This document shows, piece after piece, positions 12,242 through 26,109 of a DNA stretch of 64,000 nucleotides. A model generated the notes under the pieces. The model did no database searches, was not told where the DNA came from, and saw only the letters and a program-made list of their open reading frames with translations. The stretch covers positions 20,112,928 to 20,176,927 of the forward strand of contig NC_080711.1 of assembly GCF_019097595.1 (NCBI RefSeq), read 5' to 3'. Each line of letters begins with the position of its first letter. The stretch's first letter is position 1. A program made the position numbers and the translations under genes. Source of the DNA: Hemibagrus wyckioides. Taxonomy: Eukaryota > Chordata > Actinopteri > Siluriformes > Bagridae.

Positions 12242-12599
12242 CTCACACACACACCTAAACTTTGTATTAGGCTTCATGATGAAGCAAGGTCACCTTCAAA
12301 GCTCTAGTACGGTGGTTAGTGTGTAGTGTAAATCTATAGGAGCCATACATGTACACTTCTTCAGTCTTACGCAAACATAAAACAAGACGTATGAATTTTT
12401 TTTAAAACTGCAACTGTAAACAGATAAAGAGTAGACATGGACCGAATCAGCAATCTGTTAGGATGTTAGAGATGAGGACGCTACTGTAAGGTGGCAGCTG
12501 GTGACTCTGATTCATGTCAGGGTGCATTACACCAGCCTCTCTCTCTCTCTTTTTGTGTCTCTCTGTCTGTCTGTCTCCCTCTCCCTCACACACACACTT

Positions 12600-12820
12600 T
12601 GTATTTGTATATAGTAGCTCAAGTGGTTAAGGCTCTCGGTCGTCGATCGGGGTTCAATCACCAGCACTGCCAAGCTGCCGCCGTTGGGCCCTTGAGCGAG
12701 GCCCTCAACCCCTCTCCTGCTCCGGGGGTGCTGTATCATGGCTGACCCTGCGCTCAACCCCTAAGGATGGGATATGCGAAGAAAGAATTTCATAGTGCAG
12801 TAACGTATATGAGACAAAGA
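12600..12820 (+). repeat. tRNA-derived SINE
   Basis: The left part has 'GTAGCTCAAGTGGTTAAGG' (tRNA A-box region) and 'GGGGTTCAATCACCAG' (B-box-like). The body follows as 'GCACTGCCAAGCTGCC' and 'GCTGTATCATGGCTGACC', and the end as 'GAATTTCATAGTGCAGTAA'. A second copy of the same SINE lies on the minus strand at about 38.6-38.8 kb, which confirms it as a dispersed repeat. Pol III promoter function is inferred from the tRNA-like head. Confidence 0.8.
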
Positions 12821-12989
12821 CAACTTAACGTGTCCATCATCTTCCAAGAACACATTTCTCATGAGTCTATCTAATAATTCCTCGCATTTGCATCAGAATT
12901 CAGGACAAAGCAATCTAAAAGTTGTATCTAAACCTTTTTTTCCCCCCACCAAGCTACGGTGTCATCCTCGTCTAATTACTTTGCAAATC

Positions 12990-13348
12990 CGCACGCATCA
13001 TAAGACCCACACGTGCCTTATTTCCTCTTCTTTCTGACGCGCGCGCTGACGCAAAGCGCCTCTGACGGAAAGGGGCGTGAACGCGCGCGCACACCCGGAA
13101 ACGCGCACGTCGCCGCTCTTCGACGTTCCATCGTAGCTTTTATTTTGAAATGGACACGTAGCACCGGACTCCGGTTTCCAGTGTTTGGTCCTACAGGCAG
13201 ATCAGCTCTGATCAGTGACACATCCTCAGTTAAAGCCAGGTCGATGGCATCGCGAAACTGCTGACGTCGGAGTTTTGTTTGCTTGACACCTCACTGAACA
13301 CGACATTCGGATCGTATAAAGGTTTTAATAAAGGAGTGGGAAGTTAAG
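12990..13348 (+). promoter_or_regulatory. CpG-rich promoter and 5' UTR region of SEC24B
   Basis: CpG density rises sharply here relative to the AT-rich flanks, with runs such as 'GACGCGCGCGCTGACGC' and 'GAACGCGCGCGCACACCCGG'. It ends just before the SEC24B start codon. A CRE-like TGACGTCG lies at about 13262. There is no obvious TATA box at a sensible spacing, which fits a housekeeping CpG-type promoter. The exact start site cannot be read from sequence. Confidence 0.65.
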
Positions 13349-16300
13349 ATGTCGGCTCCGGGTTACACCAATCTGAACTCAAATGTTCCGAATTACAGCA
13401 GCGCAACGCAGAACGGCGCAGGTCCTGGCACTGCACCCGCTTATCAGAACGGTACGGGGATTAGCTGGCTAACACTGCTTATGCTAGGCTAGGTCATTTT
13501 TTTTCTGTTCAGGCGCTTTCCCGTTTGGATTCTAATCTATAATTGACTCATTTGAAAGCAGATATAATGCTAACGAGTAGCTAACGAAGACCAGGGCTTT
13601 CGTTTCTTGTTAGACGTTTTAGCACTGTGGCTAAGTTAATGACGCGTAGCTTTGGCTAACTCCGGTTAGCTAACTATTAGCTCATGTGTATTCCTGACAG
13701 TATTCAGTTCGTGTGTATATTTCCGAGTGTATATTGTATTGATTTCACGTAATAAACGTTCTAACGGATCTCTGAGAATGCTAGCCGTGTCAGTTTTCTT
13801 TTCTGAAGCACTAGCCTCCTAGCTAATCCCGAATTCGACCGAATTCACACGATTCACTGTTTATATCAAAGTAAAATTATTTGACTTGACCCGATTTTTT
13901 TTGGTTGGCCATGTTTCCAAACGTCAAATCTGTCACTTTCTAATGTGTAGGAAATGTTTGAAATTCCGTTCCACTGGATAGCTAGCTAGCTAGCTAGCTC
14001 ATGTCTCGCGACATCTTTAGCTACGCTACAGTCTTTTCTGAGAGATTTGAGCTCACCTGGATTAGTTAGCGGTTAGCCGTGCTCTCGCTTTTCTCTTCTA
14101 TTTGTTATTATTTACTTTTTAAAACTTTTTAAGCTTTCATTTTCCAACCTTACATATTCATTCTAATGCCAAAGAATGACCTTTGGACCGGTTTAATGTA
14201 TTAAATGGCTCTGGAGGAACAGGTGTGTGTTATCAGGGCAGATTGACACTTGGAGTCCACGTTAAGAAAAGAGAACTTTTATTTATTTATTTATTTATTT
14301 ATTTAGACGCCTAAAAAATAATATAAAGTATGCTTTATGGAAATTCTTTTCATTAATTTTTTGGTTTCAGTGCTGAAAATAATTTGGATGATTCATCCTG
14401 CACTCGTTCAGCTTTCGTCCAATCAGATTCGATTTAGAATACATTCGCTCCGCCCCTGCAAACAAACTTCTTGAACATCTGCACGAAAGCAGTAGTTTGC
14501 ATTGCTTACGCATTACTCCTAGCCTCCTGCACTATACGTTTGTATGCTCCTGACCATCGCACCCTTGACCTTTGCAACAGTGTTTAAAGAAAACAATTGT
14601 CTTTGTATGCTGTAGCAACATAAAAGAAATCTCCTCTACTGGAAATACGAGGTTCGAACCTGCTACAGCATGACAGCAAGGTCCGTGAAGACATGGTTTT
14701 TGCGAAGGTTCTCCTGGAAAGACTTGAGTGTCCTACACGGAGCATTGACCTCAAATCTACTAAACACTTCTGGGATGAACTGGATTGTTGATTGCACTCA
14801 AAGGCCTTCTTGCTTGACATTCATTAATGCACCTGTGGTTGAACCACAAATCCCAAATCCTCACAGCCGTGCTCTGAAACTTAGTGGAAAGCCTTGCCAG
14901 AAGAGTGGCGCTTATTACAACAGCTAAAGTGGACAAAATCTGGAATGAGGTGGTCAACAAGCACATATGGGTGTGACTGGTCAGGTGTACACATACTTTT
15001 TTCCCATATATGTTTGAGTAGGATTGTTTGAAAGATCTGTGTGCCGGTGATCTGTGTGCCGTGAGGCAATGTTTAATATACTGCTACAGCGTACGTACGA
15101 AACGACAAGGGAGCGATCATTTGGTCATATCATATTTGGATGAGTGAGGAAGCAAGGGAATGTAACTAACTCTCCTCAAGCCCATCTTGCTCATTTCTGC
15201 TCATTTGTGTCCTGTGTTGATGATATTTATCATGTCAGGCAAAATGTCACAGCATGAAATTTTTTAAAAGGAAAACAACAAATTAGATTGAAACGGGTTG
15301 GAGAATCTGTTCCAATCTAATGCAGAGGTCTTGAAGCATCCAAGAACTTCAGAATAGTCAGTATTCCAGTTGTTTGAGTTACACCTTACCAAATACAAAA
15401 CTGGAATGTTGACTATTGTGAGGTAAGTGTAAATTTGTCTCCTCAAAGTCTATGCTGTCGTAAGCATACTCACAAATTTTGAAAAATGGTTTCTGTTTTA
15501 CTACAGCTTTTTCCCTTGGCTCAGTTTGGACCTTACTGCTAACAAGAATTTGATGGCAATTGAACGATGCTAAAGTAGATGTGGAAACAGAATGAGAAAC
15601 GTTGCTTAGATGCTCTTGGGCAGGATGTTTTAGTCTGAATGGTGTGTTCTCACCTGCCAAAAGATCTGATCCAAGGAAGAAAATGCATCAGGATATTGAC
15701 TAAATGTGGAATATTTGAAAGCATTGTTATTCTCTATTCGTTAAGTCTCCTTGTTTTCAGATCATATGTTGTGTCTAGAAAATCCTGGAAATGGTTCACC
15801 ACCCAAATAATATCGGGCCAGTAGTTGCCCCATGGTGGTCCGATAATGAATTAGGTATTGCATTGCTAATAAGTTGAACACATCAGAAGATCAACAGTAA
15901 TAAACTAGTAAAAAAAACATGACCTCAATGATTGGCTGTTAAACTGGCAACTCGGTTGGATTTGATTATGAAAATCATTGGTAGCTCAATCCTTCTGGTG
16001 CATCTGGTTACCTCGGTGTCACAGCACTCACACGGCTCTTTAATCTAAGCTGTTCAACAATGGCTGAATCTGCACTAGGGCTCCTTTAAAGTCATTTATC
16101 TGTTTGTTTGTAATGTTTCCTTTTTCACTTCCTGTTTGACTTTTATACTTTCTCATTCCACAGGACCAGGTCAGAGTCACCCAGCCATGTATCCTGCCTC
16201 AAATTACTATACTGGTGTTCCTCAGCATGGTTATCCCACTATGCCGCCTCAAAACGCCCCTTCTGGAAAAGTTCCACCAACAAGCACCAACTACAACACC

Positions 16301-19300
16301 AACTACTACCCCAACAGCCACCCTCAAGCTGGTCCGCCCCCAGGAACAGGCTCTGCCTATTACTCTGCTGCTCCAGCCCAGCTCCCTGTCAGTTCCAACC
16401 CCTCTGCCTCTGTAGCCCCCCAGTACCCGGCGCATTCCTACCAGCACCATTATGCCATGTCTGCAAATTACTACGGACAGAATTACACCACCACTGCTCA
16501 GGGGCAGCAGAATCCTCCGCCGGCATCAAGTGGAGCTAACCTTGGACCCCCACTTTACCCCATTGTGTCCTATCCATCAGCCCCTGGGAGCAGCCAGTAC
16601 GGAACACTGCGGTCGACCCAGGCTGCGGTAGGACCGCCACCTACCCAGAGTGCTTTGCAACCTCAGCAGCAGTATTCTCAGGGCAACGGGGCCACGCCCA
16701 CCCCACCAGCTCAACAGGGCTATGGCGCCCCGCCCCTTCAACAAACGGCTGCCGTTAATGGCCAATCAAATGCAGGTAGGTGAGATTCAAGACCAGAACA
16801 CATCAAAAATTGTTTAATAAATAAGGAGATAACATTTGCATTGGTTATCACCATAGAATTGATTATTTTCCATGAACAGCGTGTTGTTACTTTTATACCA
16901 CAGCAATTTATCAACTGTTTTTGTATTAAACCCCTAAAAGACATTCTGTTCACCTAGATTAGAACTGATTATCTTTATTCCTGCAAGTATTATTTATTGT
17001 AAAACAGTATACTCTTAAAATATTTCATAGTCAAAATGAATTTAATTAATAAAACCAAATAGTTATGCAACTCCTTCAGATTATTACTTGCTAGAAGCAC
17101 CCTTTTTCTGCTATAACAGCTGTCTATTTTCACCCATTCTTCCTAAGTTCTTCAGGTTGTTGGATATTGTTAGCTGGCTGCAGTTTGTCTGAGCAACAGC
17201 ACCACAGGTTCTCACTTTGGACTTTGACTTGGCCGTTGTAGAACATTCTCTTCCCTCCCCTAACAGACTGAAGCAGGTTAACTTGTAATATCCCCCTCTG
17301 TTATGCTCCCCCTTAAATTTGGACAAGAAGCCTAAGTACTGAGAGTGAAAAACATCCCCAGATCATGATTCTACCATCACCATGTTTCACTGTAGGGATG
17401 ATGTTATTTAAGGTATTTCCCGTGTTGCGTTTGTGCCGCGCACATTGCCTCAAACAAATATCAAATATCATCTGGGTCACTCTTGGGCTTTTATATGGCT
17501 CTGCTTGAGCAAGGGTTGCTTTCTAACCATCCCCTTATACACTTCTCATTTGTGAGTTCTCAGAGTGACTGATGGCCTGACTGTTTGCACTGGGAGAGTG
17601 TTGTCTAGGTAGTGCTTAGGTACTGTAATGCAGCTTCCACTTCCTCACTATTGATCTAAGAGTGCATACAGGCTTGTCTAATATCTTAGATATAATTTTC
17701 TACCCTATACCTATGTTGCCAGATTTCCTTATCTCTTAACTTCCTTAGAACAGCTTAAGCTTTCATTTTCATTCCTTTCCTTCAGCCGAAACAGGTGAAA
17801 GGTAATTAGAAGTTAATTATGTCCTAGACGTATGTCTGGATGACATTGTTGTGGAACAGCTGCAAAACAAGTCTTGTTATAACTTGCATTATAAACATTT
17901 ATTCTTTCCGTGCTGCTGATAATCAGAATCAAGTGCTTAACAGCACTTTGTCTGTCGCAGGCCAGCAGCACTACAATCAACCTGCTCCACCGCCTGTGGG
18001 CCCTCGTTACGGCACAGAGGGCACAGACGGACATCGTCTGCCAACGGGCACCCCATCCACATCCACCCCGTCTTCCCCAGGACGTCAGTCAGGTAAGGAA
18101 GACCTCCATCTCGTCGTCTTCTCTTCTGCCTCTTCGGCGTCATCAAGGGCTTCAGTGCTGCACGGTTCAGGCTACAACTAAATGATTTGAGGATATTCAG
18201 ACTAATGGTATTGACTAATATTTTTAATGTATTGTCTTGGACCAAGTTGAGCAAACTACTACTGCATTTGGTAATAAAATAAATTGTTGGCTGAATGAAA
18301 CTAACACCTTACACTAGCATTTAACACCTTCTTCACACTTGTGAGTGAGAGAAAATCTGTTTTTCAGTAAAAGCTCATCACACCTTAACTGTTCCAAAGA
18401 AGCACATTTTTTTCCTATTTCTAACATATTTGGAGGCCTAGTGTTTATACTAACACATTTATAATAATGATACATACCCGTTACTTTGAACGTAATCATA
18501 ATTATGTTCTTATTTAATTAATAAATCCGGTGATCCTTAGTGAAAGTCATTGAGCTTAGACCACACAGTCATTGGTTCTTAATATGAATGTTTTTAACTC
18601 TACTACATAAATCTGTTTACTCACCTTTCCTGATCATCTAGTTATTACTCAAACGGTGCAGCTCTGAAGCTCACTCGTAGTTGCTTTCGTTTTGTCCTGT
18701 TTCTTATTTCCGTTTTGAAGTTCTCGCGTCCTGTGTGTGTGTTTACACTGTCGCTCAGCGCAGCCCGTCTGTGTGTGCTTGTCCCGAAGCCATCACTCAT
18801 CATCTCTTTGTCAGTCACTGAGTCATAATTACTGAGACAAACCTGTGAGCGAAGGTCCCTCGGTGGTTCGGAGTCGCGCGCTCAGCTAGCTCCCTTCGCC
18901 TCAGGCCCGTTCTTCAGACACCCGCTTGAGACGCATCCTCATATCTCGCTTCTCGTCCCCGCCTCCCTCGTCCCTGCCTTCCTCATCCTCCTCTGGCTTA
19001 GACTGAGCATAGTTCTATTGTGGAGGATTCCATTTTGTTCTACTCTATTATTTTTATTTATTATGAGCAGTGGCTCTCAAGACCCACTCCTGGATTGACC
19101 TTAAATTTCGTTCCATCATACACTATACGGCCAAAAGTTTGTGGACACCTGACCATTGCACACATGTGGTTCTTCAGCAAACTGTTGCTATATGTACAGG
19201 ATTTCTTTCTATGCTGTAGCATTACAATTTCCTTTTATTGGAACTAAGAGGCTAGAAACATGTTCCAGTGTCCGTGTACACAAAGTGAACGAGGGTTGGA

Positions 19301-20489
19301 AGAACTCTGCTTTGGGACGAACTGGAACATCAGTGCCTGATCTCATTACTGCCACTGTGGAAAGCCTACCTAGAAGAGTGGAGGTTATTGTAAGAGAGAT
19401 TAAACCAACAAGCACGTTGATGTGATAGTCAGGGGTGCAAAAACTTTTGGCCATGTAGTGTATCTTGCTGAATTAAATCCGAAGAGCGAAAGTGTGTGCC
19501 AGTAGTCAGTTGCACAAACTGAAAGATTCAAGTAATATTTATTAAAACTCTCTTAGGCTGATGCACACACAGTCGATTACATATACAGTAATTTAGTACA
19601 ATGTTCATAATGTACACACACACAAAGACCATCATTTGTCCAGTATTTTGTAAAGCGGTTAAATTTCCGAGCTAAATCTTTCTCCGCTTTCAGTATTTAC
19701 TAGTTTTACTAAAAACACACCAATAGAGTATTAACATATGAATCTATAACGATTGACCCTTACATACACTATATTGCCAGACGTTTTGGGACACCCCTCC
19801 AAATCATTAAATTCAGGGGTTTGGCTCGGCCCCTTACTTCCAGTGAAAGAAACTCAGCATAGCAAGACATTTTGGACAATTTCATGCTCCCAACTTTGTG
19901 GGAACAGTTTGGGGATGACCCCTTCCTGTTCCAACATGACTGTACACCAGTAACCAAAGCAAGGTCCATAAAGACATGGATGAGTGAGTTTGGTGTGGAG
20001 GAACCTCGACTGGCCTGCACAGAGTCCTGACCTCAACCTGATAGAACACCTTTGGGATGAATTAGAGAGGAGACTGGGAGCCAGGTCGTCTTGTCCAGCA
20101 TCAGTGCCTGACCTCACAAATGCGCTTCTAAAGGAATGGTCAGAAATTCCTATAAACACACTCCTAAACCTTGTCCCAGAAGAGTTGAAGCTGCAAAGGG
20201 TGGGCCAACTCCATATCACATTCATGTGCATGTAAAGGCAGGTATCCTAAAACCTTTGGCAATATAGTGTATGTGTATTGAAGTCTCTGATATTAACCGA
20301 CACCATGAAAGTTTCTACAAGGATTTACAGAAACCACTAGAACTTTTTCCCCCCAAGAACAGGAATACTTATAAAGTGGAAAAAATGGTGCGCTATTTAT
20401 TACTGTGATGTAGAAATTTAATATTGGTGCACAACTATCACAGGAAACAACATAAAAATACTTCCAGGAGTGGGATTGAGAACCACTAG

Positions 20490-20537
<48 letters not shown>

Positions 20538-20725
20538 GCGTGTGTGCACGCACGCACATGTTGACATCGCATCTCAATCTTCTATCAATCAGATCTATCA
20601 ATCAGTGTTCCATCCCCATCTCAATTCTCTCTTATTCTTCCTGTCTTTCTTCCTCTTTGTCTTGCACTCTCGCTCTTTTTTTTTGTTCTACTTAGGTTGT
20701 CACGCACTTATAGTCTTATACTCTG

Positions 20726-20766
<41 letters not shown>

Positions 20767-23700
20767 TTTGTCTCTATTGTCTTTTTTTCTTGTTCTGTTT
20801 GTTTCCCTCTGTCTCGTTCTGTTTCTGATCATGTTTCTTATTCTGCTTTTCGTCATGTTTCGCGAGCTTTTTTCTTACCTCCGTCCCATGTGCATCTTTG
20901 ACCTCTGTTGGTCTCTCTGTTTTTTTGTCTTTGACTTTTTTTCTTTTTTCTCACATTCTTCCTCTGTGCATCCTTTCACTCTGTCTATCTTTCGCACTCC
21001 CCCTTTTCATGTGTCATGTGAGACATGTGTGTGTCTCTCTCTCTCTCTCTCTTTCTGTTCATGCCTTACTCTGTTTTTTTTTTTTTTTTGTCTGCACATC
21101 CTTTACTTTACCTCTCTTCCTCCTGTATCACCTTCTGTCTCTCTTTTCTTTCTTGGGTTCTCCTGCAAATCCTTCTCGCTCTCTTCCCCTTACATTCTCT
21201 CTCTCCCTCCTCTTCTTCACTTACTCGTCTTTCTCTTTCATCCCCCCGACTCTATCTCTCTCCTCTCGTCTTTCTCCCTATCTCTCTGATGATTGGCTGT
21301 GCTGTATTTCAGGGCTGCTGATTGGTGGATATGGGGGCAATAGAGCTGCTAGTTCCTCCACAGGGTTGCCAGGTGACCACTCCTCATCCAGTTCGGACCA
21401 CGAGGACGAGGATGAGGAGGATGAGGAAGCAGGTCGGCTTTCGCTTTTCTTCCTCCTCCCGCCCATGTCATCCCTCCGTCTCTCCGTTTAGTTCCCTCAA
21501 AATCACCCCACCCCCGATCCCTCCGTCCGATCCGGAGCCCCAACCGGGAGCACACTCATCACACACTCCTCGCTTTGACTGAACACACAAACATATAACT
21601 ACACTCTACTGAACAGTGCGTTTACACGACTGCTAACACACACACTCAGAATAAAAAGAGAAACTCTAGTCTGAATCGAGACTTGATAGCTCACATTTTA
21701 AGCTCAACACACACACGGTTCAAGTCCTTGAGGACTGTATGTTTAGAGATACATTAATTGTAATCATAGGCTTAGGATTATCAGGAACTGTGTGTATATG
21801 TGTTTAGACCTTGTGAGGGCTACAGTGTCCTCACAACGGTAGGATAGTGTCAATACTGTGTTTTTACAGCTTTTATTTGAAAATGTAAAAGCCAAAACAT
21901 TTCCTGGTTAGAGTTACATGCAAGTTATAGCAGAAGTTAGTGCTGTGGTCCTCACAATGTAAGAAAAAAACGTGTGTGTGTTCGTCGCTGAGTAAGTTTT
22001 GAAAATGTTTGCATCATGACATGAAAATATGTCCTCATTCCTGGAGGCATTTTGTCCCAGTTGTTCTTTTACTTTTAGACACACACACACACACACACAC
22101 ACACCACTTAATTAAAAATAGGCTTCACTGTGTGATTATGACATTTGGCTATGCGTGTATGTGTCTTTTGGGTACTGTGTGTGTGTGTGAGAGTAAATAA
22201 GACAATGTCAAGAGGTTAGCTCTTGTTAATGAGCATCCCTGCATGGTGTGTGTGTTGCTCTTGGGAGGTGAGAGGACGCGTGTGCAAACCTGTGTCTCAT
22301 TGTCACTCTGCTTGGTTACGTATTGTGTGTGTGAGAGAGAGAAAGCAGACACGTGTTGACTCGTTGCTGGGTTTTGGTGGGTGTGTTGTGAATAATGATA
22401 ACTCTACTACAAAGTTGACTGGCTTGTGAGTTTAGGTTTGTTAAGTATGCAGTGTAGCTCAGTTCTGAAGGACATTTTGAATGATTTCATTTTTTAAAAA
22501 ATTGTAAATTGCCCTCATGAGGATTTAACAGCGTGTCTAATCTAAATCAGAATTAGGCTCTGATTTAGACCTGACATCATGGCGGTCTTCAGTTTCATAT
22601 TAATGAGAAATTCAACGCCATGTATTCAGTTGTAGAGTCTCGGAGCAGGTGTAACTATTATTGTGTGTGTGCTTTTTTATTTCCCCCACCTGCTCACTCT
22701 CTAATCTTTAAGTAAAGCCATTAATCCATAGAGTACAGAGTTTCAACCTGAGTGAACTGCAGTTTAGCCCTCAAATCCTCTACTCCCACTCTCTCATTAA
22801 CCTCACACACTAATCCAATAAAGCTTTAGAAACTCATGAATATTGATCCTGAATTTAATAGAACGCTGGTCCATTAGCTGTGTCTTAGCAAGAATAAGGT
22901 TTTGTGATTGATCGAGTGTATTACGGGCTGGAATTTGCTTTCTAGTGGTGTTTGTCTGCAACAAGATCCTCATAGAAATACCCTGAAACTAGCATACAAT
23001 ACCATGTGATCTAAGCTTAGAATGACGGGACAATTAATGATAATGTCAATCAAAGAAAGAAGTAATCTCGGAAAATCTCAAGAGAAATTACTACAATAAA
23101 TCTGGGCTCACTGAGACCTTCAACCAAAACGCCAGAAAAGAAATGAGTGTGTGTCTTCAAAGCCAAGTTTGAGCTTGGGAAATAGGTATATTGGATCTTT
23201 GCAGAGAAGCAATAGGAAGTGTGGTATGGTGTGAGCATTCGCAAAGAAAAGCTTTTATCTAGTGTCACAGCTTAGATTCCTGAGGATGTATGAAAAATGG
23301 TTAGGGCCGGGTATTTCAACGTAGTCTCTCACTTTACCCACTTTTGTGTATTCTCCCATAGGTGCAGACAGCTCTTCCACCACCACAGGGAGTGCATCTC
23401 CTGTCCCTAACTGCTATGAATCCCTGGAAGGAGGAAATTTCCCAGGTACACCTTGTCCCTTGGAAGACGGCGGAAGTTCAAATGGTGGTCCAGGAATTGT
23501 CTTATTGCTGTTTTATTAATTTCGTTCAACCCGTTTTTCCTAGGCTCGCCTACTGTTCCTCCTCCTGCCCCTCCTAGTGAACCCGCCAAACAAGCCCCGC
23601 CCTTTGGTTACAACTATCCAACCTTGCAGCCTGGTTACCAACAAAGCCCTGCCCCTCGACCGGAGCCCGTCCCTGCGCAGGGAGCATATAATCAACCTGG

Positions 23701-25998
23701 ATATCAGCCATATTCACAGGTAAGTGCAGGCAATCGTAGTGTTGCCAAGTTGGGCATGAAGTTGCTACATTCACATGTCTGTAAAATGTGAGCATAACTG
23801 TGTGTGTGTGTGTGTATGTGCAGCCCTTCCCAAGTCTGAATCAGCTCTCTACAGCATTGGGTGGTCTGAGTGGAGTTCCCGAGCTGGAGGTGGAGGCCTT
23901 GCGCCCTGTTAACCTGCTGCAGGAGAGAAACATGCTCCCTCCAACACCCCTCGTCCCACCTGAACCCAAACTAAGCAGCGACCTGCGCAAGGTCAACTGC
24001 AGTCCAGAGTAAGCCCACAAACACACACACTTTTTGGTGCTTCCAAAATGAAACCTGCAGACCTTCATATTGGAAATACTTACAGACAGTGTTAATATAG
24101 TATGGCGTGTATCAATAAGAAAAAGGTAAATATTCCAGCGTGAATGGACTAGGAATTGGCATTTAGAGCATAATGATCAGAAATAATCCAAATCCTGCAT
24201 ATTTTAGCGTGAACTTTGCTTTGCCTCTTTCAGATAAGCCTCACATTATTTACTGTAACTCTGCCAGATAACAAAAAAAAAACCTTCCTGACCACATCGT
24301 TAAACTCATGCGGACATTTCTCTCTATCCCCCCCCAGTACATTTCGCTGCACTCTGACCAGCATTCCACAGACTCAAGCCATGCTGAATAAAGCTCGTCT
24401 GCCACTTGGACTCCTGCTCCACCCTTTCAGAGATCTGACGGTACGTTAAAAACGTTTTCTTAAGAGAACACGTGATAGTTTTCACTAGTTTCTGGACTGT
24501 TTAACACATGAATGGGATAGCCAGGTGTAATTGGAGTGGGGCATGTGGGCATGGCTTTGAGTGGGACAGTTGGTTGTTTAGATTTGAGTGGGAAAGCGAG
24601 GCATGGGTTTGGGTGGGGCATGTGGGCAGGGACATCTGGGAGTGAGGCAGCTCTTTTCCACCTCTTTATCTTTCTATTATTTTACTCTTTTAATAATATG
24701 GTATAAATGAGAAATGTACAACTCATCTCTTTTTTTCCCTCAACTCTCCTCCCTCTTTTGTCCTCACTGTAGCAGTTACCAGTCATCACCTCTAACACTA
24801 TCGTCCGCTGTCGTTCGTGTCGGACGTATATAAACCCGTTTGTGTCGTTTCTGGACCAGCGTCGGTGGAAGTGCAACCTCTGCTACCGTGTGAACGATGG
24901 TAAGAACAGGCGTAGTGAGGTAGAATGCAAGAATGAGTGTCCTTTGTTCCTATACACCCTTTATCAGCTTAATTAAAATTTGTTGTATTAAGTCTTGAAG
25001 GTTTTAGATATTACTATAGGCATCAGGAGCATAACTGGCAGTGAGTTTATGCATGTAGATGATAATGAATTGTTTTGTTTTTTGTTTGTTTTTCTCTCTC
25101 TGTCTCTCAGTTCCTGATGAGTTCATGTATAACCCAGTCACACGTTCCTACGGCGAACCACACAAGAGGCCAGAAGTGCAGAACGCCACAGTCGAGTTCA
25201 TTGCCTCTTCAGATTACATGGTGTGTGTGTGTTGTATGCTTTCTGGTTCAGAGATGCAGGATGTACATTTGCATCTGGCTCTGTATGAGGTTACAGCGAT
25301 TGATGCATACTACAGGATTTAACACAAAGCCACTCTCTGCATCTGTTTATTGTCTGTATTCACATATAAATATAAAGTGGCTTTTCCCTGAACTATTCTG
25401 TTCCCTCTCAAAAAAATTCTACCCCAAACATAGAAATGGCAGCAGAGTAAGCATGGTGTGTAAATTCTTCCTCTTACAAATCCTCAACCTCAGCTACAAA
25501 TTATTCATTACTCTCAAATAGAAATACACTATATTGCCAAATGTTTTGGGACACCCCTCCAAATCATTGAATACAGGGGTTGGGCTCGCTCATCCATGTC
25601 TTTATGGACCTTGCTTTGTGCACAGTCATGTTGGAACAGGAAGGGGTCATCCCCAAACTGTTCCCACAAATTTGGGAGCTTGAAATTGTCCGAAATGTCT
25701 TGGTATACTGAAGCATTAAGAGTTCCTGTCACTGGAACTAAGCAGCACCTGAATCCAATGATTTGGAGGGGTGTCCCAAAACTTTTGGCAATATAGTGTA
25801 TGTGTGGGACTATTTTTTTATTTTATTTTTTGTTCTGTTTTAATTTAACCCTCCCATAACCCCGACCCAGCACCCTGTCCCACATGAACGTAAGTTGTTG
25901 TCTTTCAAGCAGTTGCCCCATAAAACAACTTAAATAAAACAGTGAGCTTCATATTTGCATGTTTATACATTACATTTGCCTAACTGCACTCTCTCTCT

Positions 25999-26037
<39 letters not shown>

Positions 26038-26072
26038 CCCCTCTTTCTCTCTCTCTCTCTCTCTCTCTCCCC

Positions 26073-26109
<37 letters not shown>

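Noticed and set aside
20470..21491. Overlapping Ser/Leu/Phe-rich frames that look like membrane proteins
   Set aside because: They are artefacts of a polypyrimidine tract in SEC24B intron 3. Only 21313-21432 within this span is coding, in the SEC24B frame.
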